Assembly: GCF_014199415.1 (NCBI RefSeq)
Contig: NZ_JACIJN010000012.1
Coordinates: forward strand, 1-64,000
Direction: 5' to 3'
DNA length: 64,000 nucleotides
Origin: Sphingomonas endophytica
Lineage (GTDB): Bacteria; Pseudomonadota; Alphaproteobacteria; Sphingomonadales; Sphingomonadaceae
Below the pieces are notes generated by a model. It was not told the origin of the DNA, searched no databases, and worked only from the letters and a program-made list of their open reading frames with translations. Below are positions 45,598 through 55,212 of the stretch, piece after piece (position 1 is the stretch's first letter; every line of letters begins with the position of its first letter). The translations under genes and the position numbers were made by a program.

Positions 45598-47373
45598 TCA
45601 ATGCAGCGGCCAGAAGAACAGGATCAGCGGCGTGCCGACCAGCAGCACCAGCGCGGAGAGCGGCGCGCCGAGTCGCGCATAATCGCCGAAACGATAGCCG
45701 CCCGGTCCCAGCACCAAGGTATTGCACTGGTGCCCGATCGGGGTGAGAAAATCGCTGCCGGCCCCGACCGCGGTCGCCATCAGGAACGCCTCCGGACGAT
45801 AGCCGAGATCGCCCGCGAACTGCGCGGCGATCGGCGCCATCACCAGCACGGTCGCGGCATTGTTGAGGAACGGCGTCACCGCCATCGCCGCCGCGAGGAT
45901 CAGCGCCACCGCGCCCCACGCCGGGAGCACGGTCGCGGTCTGCGCCAGCCACGTCGCGATCACGTCCGACGCGCCGGTGGTGCGGAGCGAATCCGACACC
46001 GGGATCAGCGCGCCGAGCATCACGAGGATCGGCCATTCGATATGATTGTACGCCTCGCGCACCGGCAGCAGCCCGGTCACGACGACCACCGCCGCCGCCG
46101 CGAAGAAGGCGACGCCGACCGGCACCCAGCCCATCGCGGTCGCGAACATCGCCGCACCGAGCACCGCGACCGGCAACCAGCCGCGCCGGCTGGTGCCGAG
46201 CCGCAGCTCGCGCTCGGCGAGCGGCAGGCAGCCGAGTTCGCGCAATTTTTCGGGCAAGGTGTCGAGCGTGCCTTGCAACACCACGACGTCGCCGGTGCGC
46301 AGCGCGATGTTGCCGAGCCGGCGCGACAGCCGCTCGTCGCGCCGCGAGATCGCGATCAGGTTGACGCCGTAGCGCGCCTGCATGTCGAGTCGCCCGGCGG
46401 TCTGGCCTTCCAGCGGCGAGCCGAGATTGATGACCGCCTCGATCACGCCGATCTCGCTTTCGCCGCGATCGGTGCGCTTCTCGCGCTCCTCGCTTTCCAG
46501 CGTCAGCCGGTCGCCCGCGATCGCGCGCTCCAGTGCATCGGGGTCGCCGCCGAGGATCAGCGTATCGCCCGCGCGCAGCTCGGTCGCCGCGAGCGGATGG
46601 CTGCGCATCCCGGCGCGCACCATGCGGGTGATCGTCACCTCATGTTCGTGGCGGTCGAGGAACGCTTCGACCGTCTCGCCGACCGCGGGCGAGCCTTCGG
46701 GGATCACGATCTCGGTGACATAGCCGTTGATGTCGAGCGCCTCGGCCATGCTCGGCGCGGCGCGGCGGTCGGCGGGGATCAGGCGATAGGCGATGCTGAG
46801 ATACAGCAAGCCGACGACCAGCAGCCCGAGCCCGACCGGCGTATAGTCGAACATCCCGAACGGCTCGCCGAGCATCTGTTCGCGCGAGCGGCTGACGATG
46901 ATGTTCGGCGAGGTGCCGACCAGCGTCATCAGCCCGCCGAGCAGCGACGCGAACGACATCGGCATCAGGAACACCGAGGGCGAGGCGTTGTTCTTCTTCG
47001 CCATCTGGATCGCGGCGGGCATCAGCATCGCCAGCGCGCCGATGTTCTTGACCAACGCGCTGGCGACACCGACCGAGCCGGTCAGCACCAGCAATTGCCC
47101 GCGCACGCGGCGGACGCGGCGCGCGACCTGCCGCAGCACGCGCTCGATCACCCCCGAGCGCTGCACCGCCGCCGACAGGACCAGCGCCGAGGCGACGATG
47201 ATGACGATGTCGTCGGAGAAGCCCTTGAAGGCATCGGCGGGCGCGACGATGCCGAGCGCGAGGCTGGCGAGCAGCGCGATGCTCGCGACCACATCGTAGC
47301 GGAAGCGCCCCCAGATGAAGAGCGCCATCATCCCGATCAAGGTTGCGATCGAGAGAAGTTGTGGGGTGGTCAT
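45598..47373 (-). CDS. SLC13-family permease with two TrkA-C (RCK_C) domains
   Basis: 591 aa from ATG 47373. Membrane segments at both ends (LSIATLIGMMALFIWGRF, VLTGSVGVASALVKNIGALAMLMP) frame a cytoplasmic middle with two RCK_C repeats (about residues 205-290 and 310-400, e.g. GYVTEIVIPEGSPAVGETVE and LEGQTAGRLDMQARYGV). The second half has FLNNAATVLVMAPIAAQFA, the citrate/sulfate transporter signature. It probably imports sulfate, a dicarboxylate or another anion with Na+; substrate unknown. No clear operon partner. Confidence 0.9.
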   Translation of the reverse strand: MTTPQLLSIATLIGMMALFIWGRFRYDVVASIALLASLALGIVAPADAFKGFSDDIVIIVASALVLSAAVQRSGVIERVLRQVARRVRRVRGQLLVLTGSVGVASALVKNIGALAMLMPAAIQMAKKNNASPSVFLMPMSFASLLGGLMTLVGTSPNIIVSRSREQMLGEPFGMFDYTPVGLGLLVVGLLYLSIAYRLIPADRRAAPSMAEALDINGYVTEIVIPEGSPAVGETVEAFLDRHEHEVTITRMVRAGMRSHPLAATELRAGDTLILGGDPDALERAIAGDRLTLESEEREKRTDRGESEIGVIEAVINLGSPLEGQTAGRLDMQARYGVNLIAISRRDERLSRRLGNIALRTGDVVVLQGTLDTLPEKLRELGCLPLAERELRLGTSRRGWLPVAVLGAAMFATAMGWVPVGVAFFAAAAVVVVTGLLPVREAYNHIEWPILVMLGALIPVSDSLRTTGASDVIATWLAQTATVLPAWGAVALILAAAMAVTPFLNNAATVLVMAPIAAQFAGDLGYRPEAFLMATAVGAGSDFLTPIGHQCNTLVLGPGGYRFGDYARLGAPLSALVLLVGTPLILFFWPLH

Positions 47374-47461
47374 CGTCTGGCGCTCAACAATGGCCCTGTC
47401 GCGGGGTTCCGGCGTGTTGCCGCAGGATAGGTTGAATTGGCGTGGCGGCGGGTGCGCTTGT

Positions 47462-47569
47462 CCTTCGAGACGAGGCACGAACGGATGTGGGTGAGACAAA
47501 GCATCATCCTGCCGCCAATCACTTCGTTCGTGCTGAGGAGCCATCGAGCGAAGTCGGACTGGCGTCTCG
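47462..47569. repeat. Palindromic intergenic repeat, family E (inside-out)
   Basis: CCTTCGAGACG-AGGC-ACGAACG at 47462-47483, then CGTTCGTGCTGAGGAG through GGCGTCTCG at 47525-47569. Compared with 4044-4158 the arms are in reverse order. Located in the gap between the SLC13 permease and tamB. Confidence 0.75.
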
Positions 47570-47593
47570 CAGCAGGTTATTTCAAGCCTCCGC

Positions 47594-50500
47594 TCAATAA
47601 TCCTTCGACACCCGCACGTTGCCGCTCTGCCGCCCCAGCGTCGAGATCGACGACAGCAGCGACAGCCAGCGCGTCACCTGGAACTCCACGCGCGTCGCGG
47701 AATAGCCCGCCCCATCGGTGATGATCTCGGCATAGAGCCGCCGCGTCACGTATTTGCCCGCGGCGATCGACGTGCCCTGCCCGGTCTGCGGATCGGCGGG
47801 GAGGATGCGCAGCCGGTCGAGCCCTGCCGCGCGGCGCACCGCGTTGATCGGATTGAGCCCGTTGCCGCCATCCTGCAACGCCGCCACCGCGGCGGCGAGC
47901 TGGAGCGCCTCGGGCGCGGACAGGTTGGTGATCGAGGTGCCGAACAGCAGTCGCGAAAGCAATTCGTCCTGCGGCAGCGCCGGGGTGCTCGCGAAGCTGA
48001 TCTCCGGCTTTTGCGCGACGCCGGTGACGCGGATCGTCGCGTTGAGCCCGGTGGTGTTCGCCGCCGCCTCGATATCGAGCGCGGGGTTGGCCGGTACCTC
48101 GCCCGCAAAGCGGATGATCCCGCGCGACAATTCGAACTCGCGCCCCGCGAATTCGTAATCTCCGCGAACGAGATCGGCGCGCCCGGTGATCGCGGGATTG
48201 GTCGGCGAGCCGGCGATCTGGACATCGGTGGTCCATTCGCTCGAGAGCCCCAGCCCCGAGACCATCAGGCCGTTGCGCGCGCGGGCGTGAACGTCGAGCC
48301 GCCACGGCGCGGCGGCATCGTCGTCGGCCTGATCGCCGCCGGGCACGTTGATCTCGCGGACGTTGATCTGCGGCAGCGCGCTGGCGACGGTCGCCTGCCC
48401 GAGCCGGTAGCGGCTGCTGTCGAGCCGCACATCGCCCGAAATGACCCCGCCGACGCCGTCCGACGTGAAGGCGAGCGGCCCGGTCGCGGTCGCGCCGATG
48501 TCCTCGCGGTCGATCAGCACGGCGTGATCGGCGTCGATGCGCAGGTCGAACGCGACACCGTTCGCGGCGGCGAAATCGAACGTGCCGGTGCCGGTCACCC
48601 GCCCGCCGCGCCCGGCATCGCCGGTGAAGCGCTCGATCCGAAGCCGTGACCCGTCGAAGCGCCCGGCGGTCTGGATGTTGGTGACGACGGTGCCGGTGGT
48701 CGCGCTCTGGATGCGCGCGTTGCTGGCGCGGACCAGTCCGCGGATTTGCGGGCTGGCGACGGTGCCGGTGACGTCCGCGGACAGCGCGACCGGTCCGGAG
48801 AGGTCGAACAGCTCGATCCGGGTAAGCCGCCACAGCGTGTCGGCGGGGCCGGAATAGCGGAGCTGCGCGAACACACCCGCCTTGGTCAGCCGCTCGACGA
48901 GATCGCCGCTGCCCAGCGGCTTGAGCAAAGCCTGCGCACGACCCACGGTGCGCCCGCCCGACGCCATCACCATCCGCACGCCGAGCTTGTCGGGGCTGAG
49001 CACGCCCGCAACGCCGATGTCGATCGGCGCGGACGAGCTGAGCAGCCCCGAGCGGGTGAGGCCGCGGATCGTCAGATTGGTGCGCCCGGTCGGCGCCGCG
49101 CCGTCGCGCGCGTTCAGCTCCAACGTGCCGGTCGCGGTGCCGCCGAGCCCGAGCCCGCTATAGCCGATGTCGAGCACGCCGAGCGGCAGGCGCGTGAGCG
49201 ACGCGCGCACCGCCGTCTCGCCGTTGCCGAGGCGACCGGACACTTCCGCCGCACCGCCCGCGAAGGTCAGCTTCGTCGGCGCGAGCGCCCACAGGTCGCC
49301 GTCGCGGCGGAAGACCGCAGGCGTCTCCAGCCGGATCGGCTGCGCCCCGATCGTCCCCGAGGCGCGCACCGCATAGCCGTCGGCGGTGATCTGCGTGACG
49401 GTGTCGACGCGGAAGCCGACCCCGCGCGAGCCGGCGATCGACGCGCGGACCTCGCCGGTGTCGCCGGTCAGCGCCGCCTGCCCCGAGAAGCGCGACACCG
49501 ACAGCGCACCACGCCGCAGCCCCGCGCCGCTGGTGGTGGCGTTGACGCGCGCGCCATCGGGTTCGAGCAGCACGTTGAAGTCGACCCGCGCCTGCCGGAC
49601 GGTCGCCGCACCGGCGAGCCGCGCGTTGCGCGCGTCGATCCGGCCGCTGATCCGCTGCACCGCGCCGACCGGCGCGAAGTCGAGCGCGCCGCTGAAGCCG
49701 CCGCCCGCGACGGTCATCCGCCCGCGGAACCCGCCGTCGACGATGTCGAGCGTGCCGGTGGCGCGGGTGCCGCTGACGTCGAGCCGCGCGATCGCGATCT
49801 GCGCCTGTCCGCCCGGCGGCAGCAGGATCGCGCCCGCGCTCTCGAACGGCCCGAGCCGCGACCCGCCCGCGGCGGTGAAGGCGAAACCCTGCGGCGTCGG
49901 ATCGAGATGCGCGCGGACATTGCTGAGCCCGAGCGCGGCATTGGGTCGCGCGAAGACGAGATCGATGGTCGGCTTCTCGATCCTGCCGTCGAGCTTGAGC
50001 TGGACGGGGCCGTAGCTGCTCTGCGTCCCCGCGCCCTCGAACACGAACGTGCCGTCGCGGCGACGATAGCCCGCGCCCGCCAGTCGCAGCGACGGCGCGG
50101 TGAGCACGAGCCGCGTGAAGTGGAGCACGCCGTCGGGGGTGCGCTCGAGCAAGGTCTCGATCTGCGGCAACCCGCCGGCGAGGCTGCGGAAGAAGCCGTT
50201 GTCGAGCCGCAGCATCCGCGCGGTGCCGCGCCCGATCACGCGCGTGCCGTGGCCGTCGGGTCCGGGAACGACGCGCAATTGCGAGCGGACATCGACCACG
50301 CCGAGCCCGGGGATCAGATAGCGCCCGAGCGCGCCCGACAGCGCGACGTCATAGCGCCCGGTGTGCAGGTCGAGCGTCAGCCCGATGTCGCCGGAGAGCT
50401 TGTCGGAACGCAGCTTGAGCCCGTCGCCGGTGATCGTATCCGCGGTGACGCGCAGCACCCCCGCCACCGACAGATTACGCAGGATCCCGCCCGCGACATC

Positions 50501-51709
50501 GCCGACCCCGGTGACGCGCGCGGCGGTGAACGCGACCGGCAGCGCGATCGGGCGTGGTCCCCAATGTCCGCGCCCGGCGGCGCGCGCCTGTTCGAACCCG
50601 GTGTCGTCGAACGCGAAGCGGTCGGCGGTGAGGCGATAGTTGAAGGCGAAGGTGCGGAAATTGCCGTCGAGGATCGCGCGCAGCCGCAGCTCGCGCGCGG
50701 TCATGTTGCGGAACAGCGCGGGCGGGCGCAGCAGGCGGCCGGTGACGCGCAGGTTGCGGAACGCGCTGTCGGCGAGGTCGACCATCCCCTCGGCCTGCAA
50801 CGCCAGCGACGGCGAGCGCAGCGACAATGTCCCGTCGAGGCGGCGGCTGGCGAACGTACCCGCGCCGGTGACCAGCACGCGCGGCGCGGTGAGCGACTGG
50901 AGCTTGCCGCGCGTCACGCTGGCCGGCGCGACGGTGCCGGTCAGCGTGTAACGGCCGGCGTTGTTGCCGAGCGCGAGGTCGACGAGCCGCGCGCCCCCCG
51001 CCACCGCCACCGCCTGCCCGCGCCACTGCCGCCAGTCGCCCGCGCCGTCGATGTCGAGCGCGATCGTCCGCCGCAGCCCGGTCAGTTGCGCGAGCACCCC
51101 GGTCGCCGCGCCCTGCGCGTGCGCGGCGATGTCGAACTTGCCCGCGTCCGGGCGCGAGTCGAGCCGCAGCCGGACGCGGTCGCTGCCCGCCACCAGCGCG
51201 TCTAGCGCGACCACCGCATGGCCGTTGCGGATATCGGCGCGCGCGAGCAGCCGCCCATCGCGCACCCGCCCGGTCACCGCCGGCGCGACGATCAGCCGTG
51301 CGATCGACAAGCGGCCGATCGCGATGTCGAACTTCGGCAGCAGCGGCCCGGAACGGCCGGTGTCGCGCGGCTCGGGCAGCTTGGCGAGCGTCGCGACCGG
51401 AATGTCGAGCGCATGAATGTCGAGCCGGTTGTGGAGCCACGCGAACGGCGACCAGTCGAGCCGCGCGCGCGGCACCGACAGCACCAGCCCCTTGGGATCG
51501 TACAGCCGGAAGTCGACCAGCTCGGCCTTGCCGTACAATGACCCCTCGATCCGCCCGAGCCGGAAGCGCAGGCCATTGTCGGGCTTGAGCGCGTTAACGC
51601 GATCGGCAACGATCCGGTGGCCGATATCGGTGTCGATCACCACCGCGACGATCGCGACCAGCGCCAGCAGGGCGGCGACGACGAAGCCGAAAATGCGCAA
51701 GGCGCGCAT
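47594..51709 (-). CDS. tamB: Translocation and assembly module protein TamB
   Basis: 1371 aa. N-terminal inner-membrane anchor (IFGFVVAALLALVAIVAVVI, about residues 7-28), a very long beta-rich periplasmic part of repeated Gly/Val/Thr/Arg strands, and the C-terminal DUF490 domain with DELLSRLLFGTSITNLSAPEALQLAAAVAALQ. TamB spans the periplasm and works with TamA in outer-membrane protein assembly and phospholipid transport. Start ATG shares one base with the tamA stop (TGATG). Confidence 0.95.
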   Translation of the reverse strand: MRALRIFGFVVAALLALVAIVAVVIDTDIGHRIVADRVNALKPDNGLRFRLGRIEGSLYGKAELVDFRLYDPKGLVLSVPRARLDWSPFAWLHNRLDIHALDIPVATLAKLPEPRDTGRSGPLLPKFDIAIGRLSIARLIVAPAVTGRVRDGRLLARADIRNGHAVVALDALVAGSDRVRLRLDSRPDAGKFDIAAHAQGAATGVLAQLTGLRRTIALDIDGAGDWRQWRGQAVAVAGGARLVDLALGNNAGRYTLTGTVAPASVTRGKLQSLTAPRVLVTGAGTFASRRLDGTLSLRSPSLALQAEGMVDLADSAFRNLRVTGRLLRPPALFRNMTARELRLRAILDGNFRTFAFNYRLTADRFAFDDTGFEQARAAGRGHWGPRPIALPVAFTAARVTGVGDVAGGILRNLSVAGVLRVTADTITGDGLKLRSDKLSGDIGLTLDLHTGRYDVALSGALGRYLIPGLGVVDVRSQLRVVPGPDGHGTRVIGRGTARMLRLDNGFFRSLAGGLPQIETLLERTPDGVLHFTRLVLTAPSLRLAGAGYRRRDGTFVFEGAGTQSSYGPVQLKLDGRIEKPTIDLVFARPNAALGLSNVRAHLDPTPQGFAFTAAGGSRLGPFESAGAILLPPGGQAQIAIARLDVSGTRATGTLDIVDGGFRGRMTVAGGGFSGALDFAPVGAVQRISGRIDARNARLAGAATVRQARVDFNVLLEPDGARVNATTSGAGLRRGALSVSRFSGQAALTGDTGEVRASIAGSRGVGFRVDTVTQITADGYAVRASGTIGAQPIRLETPAVFRRDGDLWALAPTKLTFAGGAAEVSGRLGNGETAVRASLTRLPLGVLDIGYSGLGLGGTATGTLELNARDGAAPTGRTNLTIRGLTRSGLLSSSAPIDIGVAGVLSPDKLGVRMVMASGGRTVGRAQALLKPLGSGDLVERLTKAGVFAQLRYSGPADTLWRLTRIELFDLSGPVALSADVTGTVASPQIRGLVRASNARIQSATTGTVVTNIQTAGRFDGSRLRIERFTGDAGRGGRVTGTGTFDFAAANGVAFDLRIDADHAVLIDREDIGATATGPLAFTSDGVGGVISGDVRLDSSRYRLGQATVASALPQINVREINVPGGDQADDDAAAPWRLDVHARARNGLMVSGLGLSSEWTTDVQIAGSPTNPAITGRADLVRGDYEFAGREFELSRGIIRFAGEVPANPALDIEAAANTTGLNATIRVTGVAQKPEISFASTPALPQDELLSRLLFGTSITNLSAPEALQLAAAVAALQDGGNGLNPINAVRRAAGLDRLRILPADPQTGQGTSIAAGKYVTRRLYAEIITDGAGYSATRVEFQVTRWLSLLSSISTLGRQSGNVRVSKDY

Positions 51710-53673
51710 CAGAACGCCTGCCCGAGCGAGACATAGACCGCGATCCGCGAATCGCCGCGCTGCGGGTTGATCGGGGTGCCGACATCGACGCGGATCGGGC
51801 CGAAGTTGCTGTAATAGCGCACGCCGACCCCGGCGCCGTAGCGCAGCCCGCTGAAATCGGGGAGCCCGCCGGTGTAGATGTTGCCGCCGTCGAGGAACGG
51901 CACAACGCCGAAGTTGCCGAACGCCTTCACGCGCGCCTCGATCGCGAACTCGGCGAGGCTGCGACCGCCGATCGGATCGTTGTTGACGTCGCGCGGGCCG
52001 ATCGACTGGAAGCTGTAGCCGCGCACCGACGCGCCGCCGCCGGCATAGAAGCGCCGCGACGGCGCGATCTGGTCGCGCGGCGCGCCGAGGATCGTGCCGA
52101 CGCGCAGCCGCCCCGCCAGCACGACCGCATCGGTGACCGGCTGATACTTGCTCGCGTCGAGCTGGACGCGGGTGTAGCCGAACACACTGTCCTGCAACGA
52201 CACTTCGGGGCTGACCCGCCCCGACAGCCGGAAGCCGCGCGTCGGGTTGAGCAGATCGTCCGAGCCGTCATAGCCGAGGCTGGTCGGCAGCGCGCCGATC
52301 AGGAAGGTGCGGCGGCGCGGCACGCCGGTCGCGGCGATCACGTCGCGCTCGTCGGTCGCGACCAGCTCTGCTCCCAGCGACCACGTCCAGGTCTTTTGGA
52401 AGAAGATGTTGGTCTGCCGCTCCAGCGCCGCCGACAGCGAGATCGTCTGCGCGTCGAACGCGTCGCGGCGCAGGTGCGCGGCGGAGAGCTGCGCGGTCAG
52501 CACGCGGTCGCGAGCGTGGAAGTTGTTGCGGCGGAAGGTGATCTGCCCCAGCTGTTCGCGTGTGCCCGCGACGCCGCGCAGCGTCACCGCGCCTTCGGGC
52601 GGGAACAGATTGCGATGCGTCCAGCTGATTTCGGAACGCGCGCCCTCGCCGGTGCCATAGCCCAACTCGACCGCGACGGTGCGCGGCGGCGCGGATTCGA
52701 GCCGCACCGCGACATCGACCACCGCCGGGTCGGCGCCCGGCACCGCGCGTACCTCGGCGGTCGACACCAGTCCGGTCTGCACCAGCGCGCGGCGCAGATC
52801 GTCGATCTGCGACGTCTCATAGGGCTCGTCGGGCTTGAACCGCGCGATGTCCTGAACGTGCGCGGCGTCGAACACCTTGTTGTCGGCGTTGACGGTGATC
52901 CGGCCGAAGCGCCGCGCGGTGCCGGGCGCGACCTCCATCGCCAGCGTCGCGGTCTGCGTCGCACGGTCGACCACCACTTCGGGGTCGCCGACCTGCGCGA
53001 AGGGGAAGCCCTCCTCGCCGATGCGGGTCTTCAGATTGGCCTCGGCGGCCGCGATCGCGTCGGCGTTGACCGGATCGTTCGCCTTGACCCCGAAGGCGTC
53101 GCGCAACGTGGGCTCCTTCGCCCCCGCCGCCTCGACCCCGGCGAGCGTCACGCCGGTGAAACGGTAGAGCGGCCCCGGCGTCGCGGCGAGCACCACGACC
53201 GGACGCCCCTTCTCGCGTTCGACCCGCGTGGCGACGGCGACATCATAATAGCCGTCACCCTTCAGCAGGGTGACGAGCAGGTCGGCATCCTGCCGCGCGC
53301 GTCGATCGAGTTGTGCGGCGTTCGCCTCCTTGCCCTCGGCACCGGCGAGCACCGACAATTCGCGGAAACGTTGCCGCAGGAGTGGGCCGCCGATCGCGTC
53401 GACGCCGTCGATCCGCCAGCCGTAGCGGAAGCTGGCGGCGACGTTGCTCGCCGCGGCGGTCGGCTCCCCGGGGGCGGTGGCGAGATCGGGCCAGTCGACC
53501 CCGATGTCGGGCAAGGGCGCGAGCTGGTCGTTGGGATCGACGTCGCTCATCGGCGCGGGCGGCACGACCAAGGGCGGCGCGGGCGCGGTCTGCGCGAACG
53601 CCGGTCCCGTCACAATCATCGCGCCGCACACGACGTGACCCAGCACGCGGTGCCGCCCCACGTCCGGCCACAT
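51709..53673 (-). CDS. tamA: Autotransporter assembly protein TamA (BamA family)
   Basis: 654 aa. Signal peptide near residues 9-28 (VLGHVVCGAMIVTGPAFAQ). POTRA domains (about 75-350, e.g. YRFTGVTLAGVEAAGAKEP and RFGRITVNADNKVFD) followed by a 16-strand barrel with the BamA-family motif RFYAGGGASVRGYSFQSIGP (VRGY loop) and a C-terminal Phe (SLGQAF). It forms the outer-membrane half of the TAM complex with TamB. First gene of the pair. Confidence 0.95.
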   Translation of the reverse strand: MWPDVGRHRVLGHVVCGAMIVTGPAFAQTAPAPPLVVPPAPMSDVDPNDQLAPLPDIGVDWPDLATAPGEPTAAASNVAASFRYGWRIDGVDAIGGPLLRQRFRELSVLAGAEGKEANAAQLDRRARQDADLLVTLLKGDGYYDVAVATRVEREKGRPVVVLAATPGPLYRFTGVTLAGVEAAGAKEPTLRDAFGVKANDPVNADAIAAAEANLKTRIGEEGFPFAQVGDPEVVVDRATQTATLAMEVAPGTARRFGRITVNADNKVFDAAHVQDIARFKPDEPYETSQIDDLRRALVQTGLVSTAEVRAVPGADPAVVDVAVRLESAPPRTVAVELGYGTGEGARSEISWTHRNLFPPEGAVTLRGVAGTREQLGQITFRRNNFHARDRVLTAQLSAAHLRRDAFDAQTISLSAALERQTNIFFQKTWTWSLGAELVATDERDVIAATGVPRRRTFLIGALPTSLGYDGSDDLLNPTRGFRLSGRVSPEVSLQDSVFGYTRVQLDASKYQPVTDAVVLAGRLRVGTILGAPRDQIAPSRRFYAGGGASVRGYSFQSIGPRDVNNDPIGGRSLAEFAIEARVKAFGNFGVVPFLDGGNIYTGGLPDFSGLRYGAGVGVRYYSNFGPIRVDVGTPINPQRGDSRIAVYVSLGQAF

Positions 53674-53803
53674 GCCTGCGGTCTAGCGGAGCGATTCGCC
53701 GAGAAGAAGGGCCAATGCGCAACGATTGCGTAACCATGTCCCGCGCGCGCCCCGGCCCGTCGCGGCGGCTGGCGCATCGCGCATCGGCGTGGCACAGCGC
53801 GGC

Positions 53804-53971
53804 ATGGCTCCTCCCCCGCGCACCCCCTCCGCCGGCGGCTTCCCCATCGCGATCGGCGCGCTGGGCGGCACCGCGATCGGCCTCTATGCCGGACAGCCCT
53901 CGATCGGGTTCCTCGCCGGGATCGCCGCGGGCGTCGTGCTGGCGGTGTTGATCTGGTGGCGGGAGCGGTAG
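53804..53971 (+). CDS. Small membrane protein, function unknown
   Basis: 55 aa from ATG 53804. Starts PPPRTPSAGGFPIAIGALGG and has a glycine-rich hydrophobic part IGFLAGIAAGVVLAVLIWWRER, giving one or two membrane segments with a positively charged end. The frame is open further upstream but Arg-rich there, so I favour this start. Divergent from tamA and followed at 3 bp by a family A repeat. No family recognised. Confidence 0.6.
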   Translation: MAPPPRTPSAGGFPIAIGALGGTAIGLYAGQPSIGFLAGIAAGVVLAVLIWWRER

Positions 53972-53973
53972 AC

Positions 53974-54050
53974 CGTCATTGCGAGCGTAGCGAAGCAATC
54001 CAGGGTGCCCTGGTCCGACCCTGGATTGCTTCGCTTCGCTCGCAATGACG
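53974..54050. repeat. Palindromic intergenic repeat, family A
   Basis: Starts CGTCATTGCGAGCGTAGC and ends CGCTTCGCTCGCAATGACG. It lies between convergent genes, 2 bp after one stop and 5 bp before the other. Confidence 0.93.
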
Positions 54051-54055
54051 GACGA

Positions 54056-54640
54056 CTACTTGACCGGCGCGACCCAGCCCAATGCCAGCGGCGCGGGCGG
54101 CGTGCCGATCTTGCGCGCGACGCGGTCGAGGCGCTCGTCATAGCGGATGCGGTCGGCGACGTTGAGATGCGCCTGCTCGTTCACCTCGCGCGGGACGGCC
54201 TTTTCGACATGGCGCAGCGTATGGCCGACATCGGCCGCGCGCATCTTGCCGATCGCCTCGCGCTCGCGCTGTTCGGCGGTCGTGGCGCGCAGCGTCGCGA
54301 CGCGGCGCGCAAACCGCTCCTGCTGGCGGCGGTCGATCCGCCAATGGCCCTTGTAGCGCGCCGCTTCCAGCCCGCTGCCGCGCAACGAGCGATAGAGCGC
54401 GTCGCGCGGGATCATCCGCCCCTTCAGCCGCCGCGCCTGCTTGTCGGCGAGCAACGTCGTGTCGACCTCCATGAAGCAGCCCGACAGATGCGCCAGCGCC
54501 TGCACGCGCTCGTCCATCCGCTGTTCGGGCAGATCGACGCGCACCTTCTCGCGCGTGCATTCCGCCGCGGCCGGCAGCGCGGCGAGCAGGGCACAGGCCG
54601 TGCCCAGCAGGGCGAGCGGACGAACGATCGGCGAGAACAT
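54056..54640 (-). CDS. Secreted protein with secretin/TonB short N-terminal (STN) domain
   Basis: 194 aa from ATG 54640 (an upstream TTG is less likely). Signal peptide (RPLALLGTACALLAALPAAAE). Residues about 30-105 match the STN domain: VRVDLPEQRMDERVQALAHLSG, VDTTLLADKQARRLKGRMIPRDALYRSLRGSGLEA, ending WRIDR. STN domains usually begin TonB receptors or secretins or act with FecR; here it stands alone with a charged helical C-terminal half (EQREREAIGKM). No TonB receptor or FecR gene is adjacent. Function unknown. Confidence 0.82.
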   Translation of the reverse strand: MFSPIVRPLALLGTACALLAALPAAAECTREKVRVDLPEQRMDERVQALAHLSGCFMEVDTTLLADKQARRLKGRMIPRDALYRSLRGSGLEAARYKGHWRIDRRQQERFARRVATLRATTAEQREREAIGKMRAADVGHTLRHVEKAVPREVNEQAHLNVADRIRYDERLDRVARKIGTPPAPLALGWVAPVK

Positions 54641-54685
54641 GGACGGTACCCCCGGAGACAAGGACCATGGGTTAGCGCGCGGGCG

Positions 54686-55159
54686 TCAGCCCGGCAACGC
54701 CTCGCCGGCGCGGCGCACGCCCTCCAGCGCGACCCCGAAGACGAGGTGCGAGGCGAGGCCATAAGCGTTCCCCGGCACCTCCGCCTCCGGCCACGGCCCC
54801 CAGCCGGCCGCGGGGACCAGCACGTCGTCGAGCAGCAGCATCGTCGTCAGCCCGGTCGGCACGCCCCAGCCCTTCGCCAGATCCGGCCATTGCCGCACCG
54901 CCAGCGCATAGCCGCCACCGATCGCTGCTCCCAAAGCGTAATGCATCGCCGCGCCCGCGGCTTCGCGATGCTTCTGCGTGACCGGGCGGCCCTCGACCGC
55001 CTTGCTGAGCGTGTCGGCAGCCTTGACGGTGGACGGGTCGTCATTGCCGCCGTCCATCCCGAACGCGGGTGCGGCGAGGTCCTGAAAGCGATCCATGACG
55101 AACGAGGCGGCGAGGCCGGCGCCGACGCCGATCAGGGCAGTGGTGAACAACGAACGCAT
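54686..55159 (-). CDS. DUF1440 (YagU-like) inner-membrane protein
   Basis: 157 aa from ATG 55159 (GGGAG 6 bases upstream; an ATG at 55177 would add six residues). Membrane segments include FTTALIGVGAGLAASFVMDRFQDL at the N-terminus, AMHYALGAAIGGGYALAV, and the C-terminal AYGLASHLVFGVALEGV. Pattern and length fit the DUF1440/YagU family; function unknown, though YagU is linked to acid tolerance. Family call is moderate, the gene call firm. Confidence 0.8.
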   Translation of the reverse strand: MRSLFTTALIGVGAGLAASFVMDRFQDLAAPAFGMDGGNDDPSTVKAADTLSKAVEGRPVTQKHREAAGAAMHYALGAAIGGGYALAVRQWPDLAKGWGVPTGLTTMLLLDDVLVPAAGWGPWPEAEVPGNAYGLASHLVFGVALEGVRRAGEALPG

Positions 55160-55212
55160 CACGATCTCCCGAGCCATCGCACGCTAAACGCACGATCAGG
55201 CCGGGCGACGCA

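Noticed and set aside
48746-51205. An 819-codon open frame on the plus strand opposite tamB
   Set aside because: Same reason: antisense of a gene with clear TamB features, and low-complexity Arg/Ala/Glu composition.
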